Positions 1-6,853 of a stretch of DNA of 6,858 nucleotides are shown here, piece after piece. Source of the stretch: Betaproteobacteria bacterium UBA6904 (GTDB lineage Bacteria > Pseudomonadota > Gammaproteobacteria > Burkholderiales > SG8-39); NCBI GenBank assembly GCA_002451175.1, contig DKBI01000001.1, forward strand, positions 1 to 6,858, written 5' to 3'. The notes beneath the pieces were generated by a model. That model was not told the DNA's origin and did no database searches. It saw only the letters and a program-made list of their open reading frames with translations. The position numbers were made by a program, and so were the translations under genes. Numbering within the stretch: the stretch's first letter is position 1; the number at the start of each line of letters is the position of its first letter.

Positions 1-518
1 CGGCGCGGCGGGACGTCGCGGCGGCCGGACGGGAACTCGCTGCGGCGCGCGGCGAACAGGCGAGGGCGCACGAACGGCGGGTGCGCGCCACGCATGGCGC
101 GGACGAGGCGGTGGCGCGCGTCGCGCAGTACCGCAGGCTTGCGGAGCTGCGCATCCTCGGGCCGGAGCGGCGACTCGAATGGACGGAGTCGCTTGCCCAG
201 CTGCGGGCACGGCTTGCGCTGCCCGAACTGCGCTACCAGATTGCGCCGCGCCGGCTGCTGCAGTCCCTCGCGGAGGGTCCGCGCGGCGTCGCGCTCTACG
301 CCAGCGCGCTGACGCTCGACGTGGGTCTGGCGCACGAGGGGGATCTGTTGCGGCTCCTCGAGGGCCTGCGCCGGTCCGGCAATGCCTACTACGTGGTTCG
401 CCGTTGTGCCTTGGAACGCGTTCCCGCCGCCATTGCACCGAATCCCGGCGGGGCGCGGCTTCGGGCGCGCTGTGACCTCGACCTCGTCACCCTCCATGAC
501 GGGGGCGGGCACACATGA
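1..518 (+). CDS. PilO/GspM-like pilus or secretion assembly protein, 5' partial
   Basis: The reading frame is open from the first complete codon (base 3) to the TGA at 516-518, giving 171 visible residues. The start lies upstream of the window; the GTG at 81 is internal because the frame continues before it without a stop. The first 45 or so visible residues are rich in Ala, Arg and Glu and look like a charged helix or coiled coil. After it come helix (ERRLEWTESLAQLRARL), strand (LPELRYQIAP), then a strand-helix-strand unit (ALTLDVGL, LLRLLEGLRRSG, AYYVVRRCAL) and a last strand (LRARCDLDLVTLH). That order fits the ferredoxin-like domain of PilO/GspM platform proteins, which sit in the inner membrane with the domain in the periplasm. 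The membrane helix that would confirm this is not visible. Its stop overlaps the next start (ATGA), so the two are probably coupled. Family assignment is inference from fold pattern and neighbours. Confidence 0.55.
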   Translation, partial: ARRDVAAAGRELAAARGEQARAHERRVRATHGADEAVARVAQYRRLAELRILGPERRLEWTESLAQLRARLALPELRYQIAPRRLLQSLAEGPRGVALYASALTLDVGLAHEGDLLRLLEGLRRSGNAYYVVRRCALERVPAAIAPNPGGARLRARCDLDLVTLHDGGGHT

Positions 519-931
519 GGCGCGCGCTGCTGATCGGCTTTGCCGCGCTGGCACAGGTGCCGGTCGCTGCGCCCGCGCAGGAACTGAAGCGCCTGTTCTT
601 TTCGCCCGCGGAGCGTCTGGCACTTGACGCGCAGCGACGAGGCGAATCGCCGCGCGGCGAGGAGAAGGTCGCCGCGTCGATCCGCCTGGACGGCACGGTA
701 CAAACGGCCCGAGGCCGCGCAACCGTCTGGGTCAACGGCCGCACCATCGTCGCCGGCAAGCCCGATCCGGCTACGCGCATCGCAGCGCGCGTGGACGCAC
801 CCGGCGCCGCGTCGCTGACGCTCGGGCCAAGCGGCGAGTGGGTCGGCATCCGGGCGGGCGTGGATCTGGACCTTGCGTCGGGTGCGCAGCGCGATCTTGT
901 CAGCGGAGGCGCAGTACGGGTCCGGCGCTGA
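515..931 (+). CDS. Small exported protein, PilP/GspC-like
   Basis: A 138-residue protein starting at ATG 515, which overlaps the preceding stop as ATGA. Residues 1-21 form a signal peptide: MRR, a hydrophobic stretch, then an A-P-A cleavage motif before QEL. The mature part begins LKRLFFSPAERLALDAQRR, followed by a segment with LDGTVQ and TVWVNGR (about residues 58-75). A short strand-rich domain of this type, with a G-x-V pattern and a W-V-N-G turn, is typical of PilP/GspC-like periplasmic proteins that link the inner-membrane platform to the secretin. Lying directly after a PilO-like gene is the order seen in pilMNOP operons, which supports the role. It is shorter than standard PilP and has no clear lipobox cysteine, so it may be a divergent or alternative-system member. 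A weak purine-rich stretch (GGGGGCGGG) lies just upstream of the start. Confidence 0.6.
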   Translation: MRRALLIGFAALAQVPVAAPAQELKRLFFSPAERLALDAQRRGESPRGEEKVAASIRLDGTVQTARGRATVWVNGRTIVAGKPDPATRIAARVDAPGAASLTLGPSGEWVGIRAGVDLDLASGAQRDLVSGGAVRVRR

Positions 932-2664
932 GCGGTCCGGCGAGCAAGGCCGCAGCGCAGCGCGGCGCGGCGCTCCTCGTGCTGGTCGCCATTCTCGCCG
1001 GGGCGATGACCTGGCTTGCGACCAGCACGCTCGCGCGATCGGCGAGGAGCCGCGCCGAACTGGAGGCAGCCAGCGCCCTCGCGCTGGCGAAGGCGAAGGA
1101 AGCACTGCTCGCCTACGTCGCGCATTACGCGGCCCGTGCCGACCACCAGGTGCCGGGACGCATGCCCTGCCCGGAGCCCCTTTCACCGCCCGCGGGGCAG
1201 GAGGGCGTGGCCGCGTCTCTCGCCTGCACCGGCAATACGCAGACCTACGTCGGCCGTCTGCCCTGGCGGACGCTCGGCATCGACCCGCTGCGCGATGGCT
1301 CGGGCGAACCCTTGTGGTACGTGCTCGGCCCGGGATTTCGCTCTGCGCCGATCAATTTCGACAGCCGGGGCGGACTGGCGCTGGATGGCGCCGCGCATGC
1401 CGCGGTCGCGCTGATCATCGCGCCCGGGGCGCCGCTCGACACGTCGCTCGAGACGGTCGCGCCGCCCGCGGGCTGCGCGCGCACCAATCAGAGCGCGCTG
1501 CGCTACCCGAAACCCTTCGTGGCTTTCGACCCCGCGCAATTTCTGGAGTGCGGCAATGCCGGCGGCACCTACCGAAGCGGCGATGCCGCGCCGTGGGGCA
1601 ATGACCGCGTGCTCGCGATCACCGATGCCGAGGTGATGCGCGCAATCGCCGGGCCGCTGGCGGACCGCCTGCAGCGAGCCGTTGCGCCGGCGATCGCCGC
1701 GTGGGACGCGAGCGAGTTTGCGGCGACCGGCAAGAGCTGGGGCGCCACGCACGGCATCACCTACCTGCCCTTTGCGGCGCCATTCGGGAATCCGGCGCTC
1801 GGCGCGTATTGTGGCGAGTCCGGCGCGCAGGAAGGCTTGCCGCCCATCGCCGCGCGCGCGACGACCGCCTGCAACTCTGCCTGGAGCGGCGCGGCCACGC
1901 CGTCCGCCGGCCTGGAGAACCTCGGTTGCGCAGCGCTGGCGACGGAACTGCGGTGCAGCTTTCGTTCCGCCGGAAGCGTCTTACCGTCGGGCGCGCGGAT
2001 CAGCGCGCAGGCGGCGCACGTCGCAGGGAGTTTTCGCGGGACGCTCACGGCAGCCGACGCCGGCGTCTCGCACGGTGGCAGCGCGACGCTCGTCTTGTCG
2101 CTGTCGGCCGCGTCAGGTCGGGGCAGCGCGACGCTCGACGTCGCCTGGCCGGGCCCGCTGGGTGCCGGCGAGGTGGTCGTGGTGAGCGTGCCGCACCTTC
2201 CCGATGCGCGTCTGCTTCAGGACACGCGTCTCGCCTGGTTCCTCAACAACCAGTGGTACCGGCACGTCCATTACGCGGTGGCCCCTGCGGCCGTGCTTGG
2301 CGCGCCGGCGGCCTGCGCGTTGCCCGGTGATCCGGGCTGCATCGCAGTCCATGGCCTGCCGTCGTCCACCGGTGCCGCCGGCGACAAGCGGCTCGTCCTG
2401 ACGCTGATGGGCCAGGCACTTCCGTTCCAGTCGCGAGCGTGCGCGACGGACCTGAACGCCAACGGCATCGCAGACTGCGACGATGCGGCGCAGTACCTGG
2501 AAGCGGAGAACGCGGTGTCCGGCGATCGCGCGTTTCGCGCGGATTGGCGCGTTCCCACGCCGGCCGCGGTGCCGCCGCCGTGGCCCCCGCTCAACGACCG
2601 CATCGCAACCTGCCCGTTGCACCACACGCGGCACAACGGATCGATCGTACAGGTCTGCGGCTGA
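838..2664 (+). CDS. Large cysteine-rich pilin-like (GspK/PilX-type) surface or periplasmic protein
   Basis: From the only standard start in this frame upstream of the membrane segment (GTG 838) the product is 608 residues, but that start overlaps the previous gene by 94 nt and yields an unlikely Arg/Cys/Gly-rich leader. Real initiation may be nearer 916-928 (ACG 916 or CTG 928). Residues 41-62 read QRG then AALLVLVAILAGAMTWLA. This is a class III-like prepilin N-terminus with possible cleavage after Gly43 and no Glu at +5, as in GspK/PilX-type minor pilins. The body has PGRMPCPE (106-113), GRLPWRTLGIDP (139-150) and GEPLWYVLGPG, then an ALIIAPGAP segment and a late NDR motif. From memory these mark a recurring uncharacterised betaproteobacterial family near pilus genes. 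Fourteen cysteines after the membrane helix suggest disulfides outside the cytoplasm. A DLNANGIADCDD loop near the C-terminus resembles a calcium-binding repeat. It is far longer than ordinary PilX or GspK. No enzyme motif was recognised. Confidence 0.75.
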   Translation: MGRHPGGRGSGPCVGCAARSCQRRRSTGPALSGPASKAAAQRGAALLVLVAILAGAMTWLATSTLARSARSRAELEAASALALAKAKEALLAYVAHYAARADHQVPGRMPCPEPLSPPAGQEGVAASLACTGNTQTYVGRLPWRTLGIDPLRDGSGEPLWYVLGPGFRSAPINFDSRGGLALDGAAHAAVALIIAPGAPLDTSLETVAPPAGCARTNQSALRYPKPFVAFDPAQFLECGNAGGTYRSGDAAPWGNDRVLAITDAEVMRAIAGPLADRLQRAVAPAIAAWDASEFAATGKSWGATHGITYLPFAAPFGNPALGAYCGESGAQEGLPPIAARATTACNSAWSGAATPSAGLENLGCAALATELRCSFRSAGSVLPSGARISAQAAHVAGSFRGTLTAADAGVSHGGSATLVLSLSAASGRGSATLDVAWPGPLGAGEVVVVSVPHLPDARLLQDTRLAWFLNNQWYRHVHYAVAPAAVLGAPAACALPGDPGCIAVHGLPSSTGAAGDKRLVLTLMGQALPFQSRACATDLNANGIADCDDAAQYLEAENAVSGDRAFRADWRVPTPAAVPPPWPPLNDRIATCPLHHTRHNGSIVQVCG

Positions 2665-2676
2665 ACCGCCGCGCGA

Positions 2677-3435
2677 TCAGCGCCGGCCCTGGAGGAAGGC
2701 GCGCACCAGCGCCTGCGTCCGCTCGCTGGCGAGCAGGTCTTCGGTCGCTGCGAGTTCCATGCCGTAGCCGTCGTGATCGGGCTTTCCCGCGGCGCTGATG
2801 CAGCGTTTGCAGGCGGCGAGCGCAGCGGAGGGCAGCGCCGCCACGCGCTCGGCCAGCTCGCGCGCCTTTGCCGCAAGCACGTCGCGCGGCACCGACCAGT
2901 GCACGACACCCAGCGCCGCCGCTCGTGCGCCGTCGAGCACCTCGGCGCCGAGGATCAGGCGCTTGGCGACCGGCTCACCGCAAAGCAACGTCAGGCGCTG
3001 GGTGCCGCCGGCGCCGGGGAGCAGGCCGAGGCGCGCTTCCGGCAGTCCGAGCTTCGCTTCGTTCGCCGCCATGCGCAGGTCGCAGGCCAGTGCGAGCTCC
3101 ATCCCGCCGCCCATCGCCGCGCCGCCGATCTCCGCAATCGACACGAGGCGGGATTTCTCCAGGTGCGCGTAGGCGCGCTGCATCTCGCGCACAAATGCGA
3201 TCATCTTGGCGCGGCCGGGCGCCGTCTCGAAGCGCGAGCGCATCAGCTCGAGATCCGCGCCGGCGCTGAAGGTGCGCTCGCCCGAGCGCACGAGCAGCAC
3301 CGAGACGGCGGCCGCCTGCTCGGCCTGCTGGAGGACCTCGTGCAGCCGCGCGATCCACGCCTCGTCGATGGCGTTGACGGGCGCGCGCGCCAGCGTTGCC
3401 GTGGCGATCGCGCCGTCGAATTCGAGCCGGATCAC
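2677..3435 (-). CDS. Enoyl-CoA hydratase/isomerase (canonical crotonase)
   Basis: A 252-residue crotonase-fold protein, normal length for the family. I chose GTG 3435 because its last two bases are shared with the TetR stop (GTGA) and because the product then begins at the typical first strand, [15 protein letters not shown]. The oxyanion-hole region is FSAGADL (56-62) with GGGMELALACD (109-119). Both hydratase acids are present: Glu113 in GGGMEL and Glu133 in LGLPEARLG, followed by LLPGAGGTQRL (138-148). Such enzymes add water across the double bond of 2-enoyl-CoA thioesters in the cytoplasm. As the last gene of the operon it probably hydrates the product of the acyl-CoA dehydrogenase encoded upstream, in the way BadK follows BadJ/AliB in cyclohexanecarboxylate breakdown. 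The exact substrate cannot be read from sequence. It ends 12 nt from the convergent pilin-like gene. Confidence 0.92.
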   Translation of the reverse strand: MIRLEFDGAIATATLARAPVNAIDEAWIARLHEVLQQAEQAAAVSVLLVRSGERTFSAGADLELMRSRFETAPGRAKMIAFVREMQRAYAHLEKSRLVSIAEIGGAAMGGGMELALACDLRMAANEAKLGLPEARLGLLPGAGGTQRLTLLCGEPVAKRLILGAEVLDGARAAALGVVHWSVPRDVLAAKARELAERVAALPSAALAACKRCISAAGKPDHDGYGMELAATEDLLASERTQALVRAFLQGRR

Positions 3436-4073
3436 CGGCGCCCCCGGCGGCCCTTGGGCGTGAGGAACGGGTCCACGAGCAGCTGGAGTCCTTCGCGCAC
3501 GTAGCTCTCGAGCGAGTAGCGGCTGCGGAACGCCCAGCTCTTCAGCGCCCAGGCGTGCGCGAACAGCACGTACTGATAGACGAGCAGCGATGTGTTCACG
3601 GGCCGCAGATAGCCCTGGTCCACGCAGTCGCGCACGCACGCCTCGAGCAGCCGGTTGGTGCGCGTCTCGCCCTCCTTGATGTAGCGGCGGCGTTCCGCCC
3701 GCAAGGACTTCGCCGAGCGGTAGGTGAGGACCGTCGCCTCGCGCAGGCGGTCGACGATGCGGCAGTAGGTGCGGATCGCGAGGCGCAGGCGCTCGAGCGG
3801 CTGCGTCACGCCCTCGAGCGCGAGCGGGATCTCGCGCTCGTAGGTCTCGAGAACGTCCTTCAGCGACAGGAACAGCAGGTCGTCCTTTTCGCGGAAATAC
3901 TGGTAGACGAGCCCGACGCTGATGCCGGCCTCGCGCGCGATGCTCTGGATGGTCGTGTTGTAGTAGCCCTGCTCCGAAAAGAGCTTCACCGCCGCGCGCA
4001 CGATTTCGGCGCGGCGTGACTCCACCAGGCGCGGATCGGCGACCTGCGCCTCGACCGTCGCGTGCGACTTCAG
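3432..4073 (-). CDS. TetR/AcrR family transcriptional regulator
   Basis: A 213-residue regulator if read from CTG 4073. The N-terminal DNA-binding domain is clear: [20 protein letters not shown] (20-39) then a helix-turn-helix [20 protein letters not shown] (41-60) followed by [11 protein letters not shown]. The C-terminal ligand domain is helical, with [12 protein letters not shown] and [15 protein letters not shown] as recognisable stretches. The nearest ATG in frame (4313) would overlap the acyl-CoA dehydrogenase gene by 244 nt and is unlikely. CTG 4073 overlaps the dehydrogenase stop as CTGA and is preceded by GGGAG at 7 nt. GTG 4025 is the alternative standard start (197 residues); it keeps the whole DNA-binding domain but has no visible ribosome binding site. 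Lying inside a catabolic operon, it probably represses its own operon and responds to an acyl-CoA intermediate; that is inference. The stop overlaps the next gene as GTGA. Confidence 0.9.
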   Translation of the reverse strand: MKSHATVEAQVADPRLVESRRAEIVRAAVKLFSEQGYYNTTIQSIAREAGISVGLVYQYFREKDDLLFLSLKDVLETYEREIPLALEGVTQPLERLRLAIRTYCRIVDRLREATVLTYRSAKSLRAERRRYIKEGETRTNRLLEACVRDCVDQGYLRPVNTSLLVYQYVLFAHAWALKSWAFRSRYSLESYVREGLQLLVDPFLTPKGRRGRR

Positions 4074-5239
4074 GCGCGCTCTCCCAGCACGGCGCCGCCG
4101 ATGACGAGCTTCTGGATTTCGCTCGTGCCTTCGTAGATGCGCAGCGCGCGGATCTCCCGGTAGAGCGACTCGACGGGCATGCCGGAGACGACGCCCATGC
4201 CGCCGAAGAGCTGCACCGCGGAGTCGATCACGCTCTGCGCCGCCTCCGTGGCGTAGAGCTTCGCCATGGCGGCCTCGCGGGTGACCCGGCGGCGCTGCAC
4301 GTCCTTCACCCACGCGGCGCGGTAGACGAGCAGCGCGGCCGCGTCCACCTGCAGCGCCATTTCCGCGATGCGTGCCTGCGTGAGCTGGTGCTCGGCGAGC
4401 GGCTTGCCGAAGACCTCGCGCTCGCGCGCGCGCTTCGCGGCCTCATCCAGCGCGCGCCGCGCAAAGCCGAGCGCCGCCGCGCCGACGGTGGTGCGGAACA
4501 CGTCGAGGGTCGCCATGGCGATCTTGAAGCCCTCGCCCGGCTGGCCGATGAGCGCGGATCCGGGCACCCGGCAGTCGCGGAACACCAGCGTGGCGAGCGG
4601 ATGCGGCGCAATCAGCGGAATGCGCGCAGCGATCTCGAGCCCTGGCGTTCGCGCGTCGACGATGAAGGCCGACAGTCCGCGCGCGCCCGGGGTTGCTTCG
4701 CTCCTCGCGAAGACGACGTAATGGTCGGCGAGGCCGCCATTGGAGATCCAGGTCTTCGTGCCGTCGAGCACCCAGGCGTCGCCGTCGCGCCGCGCCGTGG
4801 TCGCCAGCGCGCTCACGTCGCTGCCCGCCTGCGGCTCGGACAGCGCGAAGGCGGCGATGCGCTCGCCCCGCTGCACCGGCGGCAGGTAGTGCTGCCGCTG
4901 CGCGGCGCTGCCGAAGAGCGAGATCGGGCCGGTGCCGAGCCCCTGCATCGCAAAGCAGAAGTCGAACAGGCCTTCGTGCCGCGCCAACGTCTCGCGGGAC
5001 AGCGCGAGCGTGCGCACGTCGAACGCACCGTCGGGCTCGGGCACGCAGCCCGCGTCCAGAAACCCGGCGCTTCCCAGGCGGCGCACGATCTCGCGGCAGG
5101 CCGCGTCGAGACTGGCGTCGTCCGTCGCGCCGTGTCCGAGCCCGGCCAGCCCGCTCGCGGCAAAGGCGTCGAGCCGCGCCGCGAGGGCCTTGTGGCGCGG
5201 CTCGAAGAACGGCCAGTCGAGAAAGCTCCGATCCGGCAC
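4070..5239 (-). CDS. Acyl-CoA dehydrogenase (FAD-dependent)
   Basis: A 389-residue acyl-CoA dehydrogenase, normal length. I chose GTG 5239, 7 nt after the stop of the preceding crotonase gene; a longer version from ATG 5290 would add an Arg/Ser-rich leader unlike the family and overlap that gene. Family signature 1 is intact as [15 protein letters not shown] (131-145), followed by [12 protein letters not shown] (158-169). The FAD/CoA-binding middle has [15 protein letters not shown] (235-249), and FGKPLAEHQ (277-285) lies in the C-terminal helical domain. The end reads [11 protein letters not shown] then [20 protein letters not shown]. Glu370 in IYEGTSEIQ matches the catalytic base of short- and medium-chain enzymes. 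Usual chemistry is alpha,beta-dehydrogenation of an acyl-CoA with electrons passed to electron-transfer flavoprotein. In this operon it could act on an alicyclic or ring-derived CoA ester, as AliB/BadJ does, but a substrate cannot be fixed. Confidence 0.92.
   Translation of the reverse strand: MPDRSFLDWPFFEPRHKALAARLDAFAASGLAGLGHGATDDASLDAACREIVRRLGSAGFLDAGCVPEPDGAFDVRTLALSRETLARHEGLFDFCFAMQGLGTGPISLFGSAAQRQHYLPPVQRGERIAAFALSEPQAGSDVSALATTARRDGDAWVLDGTKTWISNGGLADHYVVFARSEATPGARGLSAFIVDARTPGLEIAARIPLIAPHPLATLVFRDCRVPGSALIGQPGEGFKIAMATLDVFRTTVGAAALGFARRALDEAAKRAREREVFGKPLAEHQLTQARIAEMALQVDAAALLVYRAAWVKDVQRRRVTREAAMAKLYATEAAQSVIDSAVQLFGGMGVVSGMPVESLYREIRALRIYEGTSEIQKLVIGGAVLGERA
4081..4085 (-). 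promoter_or_regulatory. Ribosome binding site for the TetR gene
   Basis: On the minus strand GGGAG sits 7 nt before CTG 4073, inside the last codons of the acyl-CoA dehydrogenase gene. Spacing is near ideal. No comparable site precedes the alternative GTG at 4025, so this site favours the CTG start. Confidence 0.5.
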
Positions 5240-5246
5240 GCGTGCT

Positions 5247-6071
5247 TCAGTCGCCCTGGAACTTCGGCGTCTGCCGGGGCTTGGACGCAAAGGCGACGTA
5301 GGCGCGCTCGAAGTCCTTGGTCTGCATGCAGATGGCCTGCGCCTCGGCCTCGGTCTCCAGCGCCTGCTCGATCGTCATGCTCCACTCCTGGTGCAGGCAC
5401 TTCTTCGTCATCGCGTGGCCGAACGCGGGGCCGTTGGCGAGCGAGAGCGCCATCTCCTGCGCGCGCGCAACCACCCGGTCCTTCGGCAGCACTTCGTTGA
5501 AGTAGCCCCAGGCCAGACCTTCCTGGGCCGTCATCGCGCGACCGGTGTAGAGCAGCTCCGAGGCGCGGCCCTGGCCGATGATGCGCGGCAGGATCGCGCA
5601 GGCGCCCATGTCGCAGCCCGCCAGGCCCACCATGACGAAGAGGAACATCGTCTTGCACTCGGGCGTGCCGTAGCGCAGGTCGCAGGCCATCGGGATGATG
5701 GCGCCAGCCCCCGCGGAGATGCCATCCACCGCGGCGATGATGGGCTGCGGGCAGTTGCGCATTTCCTTGATGAGGTTGCCCGTCATGCGCGTGAAGTAGA
5801 GCAGCTCGGGCATCTCCATCTTCACCAGCGGGCCGATGATGTCGTGCACGTCGCCGCCGGAGGAGAAATTGCCCCCTTCGCCGGTGAAGACGACTGCGCG
5901 CACGTCCTCGGCGTACTGAAGCTGGTGAAACGTGTCGCGCAGCTCGGCGTAGCTCTCGAAGGTGAGCGGGTTTTTCCGCTCGGGGCGGTTCAGCGTCACC
6001 GTGGCCACCCGGTCCTTCACATCCCAGCCGAAATGCTGCGGTTTCCATTCCGCGGCCTTGAGCTTGTACAT
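5247..6071 (-). CDS. Crotonase-fold enoyl-CoA hydratase family protein with altered active site
   Basis: A 274-residue protein from ATG 6071 with a good ribosome binding site (AGGA, 6 nt upstream). The crotonase fold is plain: [20 protein letters not shown] (22-41), oxyanion-hole segment [11 protein letters not shown] (68-78) and [20 protein letters not shown] (115-134). The two glutamates of true enoyl-CoA hydratases are absent: by alignment to the rat enzyme from memory, the first is Ile125 and the second falls at Phe145. Asp154, in [10 protein letters not shown], lies close to the position of the catalytic Asp of dienoyl-CoA isomerases (GLAADVGT). It may therefore be an isomerase, a hydrolase or a ring-opening enzyme rather than a simple hydratase. 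I recall similar proteins next to SDR and acyl-CoA dehydrogenase genes in CoA-dependent aromatic acid clusters. It lies 35 nt after the SDR gene and 7 nt before the dehydrogenase gene. Confidence 0.9.
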   Translation of the reverse strand: MYKLKAAEWKPQHFGWDVKDRVATVTLNRPERKNPLTFESYAELRDTFHQLQYAEDVRAVVFTGEGGNFSSGGDVHDIIGPLVKMEMPELLYFTRMTGNLIKEMRNCPQPIIAAVDGISAGAGAIIPMACDLRYGTPECKTMFLFVMVGLAGCDMGACAILPRIIGQGRASELLYTGRAMTAQEGLAWGYFNEVLPKDRVVARAQEMALSLANGPAFGHAMTKKCLHQEWSMTIEQALETEAEAQAICMQTKDFERAYVAFASKPRQTPKFQGD

Positions 6072-6077
6072 GGCGTG

Positions 6078-6081
6078 TCCT
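6078..6081 (-). promoter_or_regulatory. Ribosome binding site for the altered crotonase gene
   Basis: Minus-strand AGGA lies 6 nt before ATG 6071 within the 35-nt gap after the SDR gene. A second copy of the same heptamer AACAGGA lies 9 nt further upstream (bases 6087-6093), so the gap carries two adjacent copies of the same SD-like word. No terminator or promoter is visible in the gap, which supports one transcript. Confidence 0.6.
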
Positions 6082-6106
6082 GTTCTTCCTGTTGGAGGGG
6101 AGTCGA

Positions 6107-6853
6107 TCAGCCGGCCATCGTCAGCCCGCCGGACACCGACAGCACCTGGCCGGTGACGAAGTCGGACTGCGCGCTGGCGAAATAGAGAATCGCGTTCGCC
6201 ACCTCTTCGGGCTTGGCGAGGCGCCGCATCGGCGTGACGCGCGCGAACGCTTCCTTGATCTTGTCGGGCACCGCGGCCATGAGCGGCGTGTCCGTAGGCC
6301 CCGGGCAGACGCAGTTGACGCTGATGCTGTAGCGCGCGACCTCGCGCGCGAGCGACTTGGTGAAGGCGATCGCGCCGCCCTTCGCGGCGGCGTACACGGT
6401 CTCGCCGAGGCTGCCGACGCGTCCCGCGTCGCTCGAGACGATGACGATCTTGCCCGCGCCCTTGGCGATCATCGGCTCGACGAACGCGCGCGTCACGGCG
6501 ATCGGCCCCATCAGGTTGAGGTCCACCACCTTGCGCCAGAATTCGGGCGTGTTCTGCACGAAGGGCTCGGTGCGGCCCCAGCCGGCGACGTTGGCGACGA
6601 TGTCGACATGGCCGCGCAGCGTCACCGCCTTCTCGCGGAACGCCGCGATCGAGGCGGGGTCGGTGACGTCGAGCCGGATGAAGTCCGCGCCGCCGCCCGC
6701 CTTGCGGATGGCCGCCGCGGTCTCCTGGCCCAGCTCCACGTTGATGTCGCCCACCAGCACGTGCGCGCCCTGGCTGGCGAAGAGTTCGGCGGTGGCGCGC
6801 CCGATGCCGGAGGCCGCGCCGGTGATGACTGCTGTCTGGTCCTTGAGGGTCAT
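6107..6853 (-). CDS. SDR-family NAD-dependent dehydrogenase, BadH-like
   Basis: A complete 248-residue classical short-chain dehydrogenase from ATG 6853; only five C bases precede the start in the window, so its ribosome site and promoter cannot be seen. The cofactor motif is TGAASGIG (11-18), with Asp36 at the end of the second strand favouring NAD(H) over NADP(H). NVAG (88-91) replaces the common NNAG. The catalytic set is Asn113, Ser141, Tyr154 and Lys158 (YAAAK). PGPTDTPL and the ending [15 protein letters not shown] closely resemble, from memory, BadH (2-hydroxycyclohexanecarboxyl-CoA dehydrogenase) of Rhodopseudomonas palustris; I could not align them. The likely reaction is oxidation of a beta-hydroxyacyl-CoA, possibly cyclic, to the keto form. 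It is the first operon gene visible, and transcription may begin further upstream. Confidence 0.92.
   Translation of the reverse strand: MTLKDQTAVITGAASGIGRATAELFASQGAHVLVGDINVELGQETAAAIRKAGGGADFIRLDVTDPASIAAFREKAVTLRGHVDIVANVAGWGRTEPFVQNTPEFWRKVVDLNLMGPIAVTRAFVEPMIAKGAGKIVIVSSDAGRVGSLGETVYAAAKGGAIAFTKSLAREVARYSISVNCVCPGPTDTPLMAAVPDKIKEAFARVTPMRRLAKPEEVANAILYFASAQSDFVTGQVLSVSGGLTMAG

Noticed and set aside
389..1186. Open frames on the minus strand opposite the PilP-like and pilin-like genes
   Set aside because: Compositionally biased, no motifs, and they cover two better-supported + strand genes.
2679..2703. Possible hairpin GCGCC/GGCGC at the convergent junction as a terminator
   Set aside because: The stem is only five pairs with a loop of about 13 nt, no T-run follows on either strand, and it lies within the hydratase coding end. 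Chance pairing is likely in such GC-rich DNA.
2773..3504. A 243-codon + strand frame opposite the enoyl-CoA hydratase
   Set aside because: The opposite strand encodes a complete hydratase with both catalytic residues; this frame has no recognisable domain.
3436..3639. N-terminal extension of the enoyl-CoA hydratase from ATG 3639
   Set aside because: The extra 68 residues overlap the TetR gene, are Arg-rich and lie before the first crotonase strand; GTG 3435 with a GTGA overlap fits better.
4074..4313. N-terminal extension of the TetR protein from ATG 4313
   Set aside because: The added 80 residues are Arg/His/Gly-rich, lie wholly inside the dehydrogenase gene and precede the natural start of the TetR DNA-binding domain.
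4016..5500. A 494-codon open frame on the + strand opposite the acyl-CoA dehydrogenase and crotonase genes
   Set aside because: Its product is Arg/Ala/His-rich without domain motifs, while the minus strand carries two clear enzyme families. Long antisense frames are expected in DNA this rich in GC.
4813..6048. A 411-codon minus-strand frame overlapping the crotonase and dehydrogenase genes
   Set aside because: It is a shifted frame across two real genes, with low-complexity Arg/Ala/Gly content and no family motif of its own.
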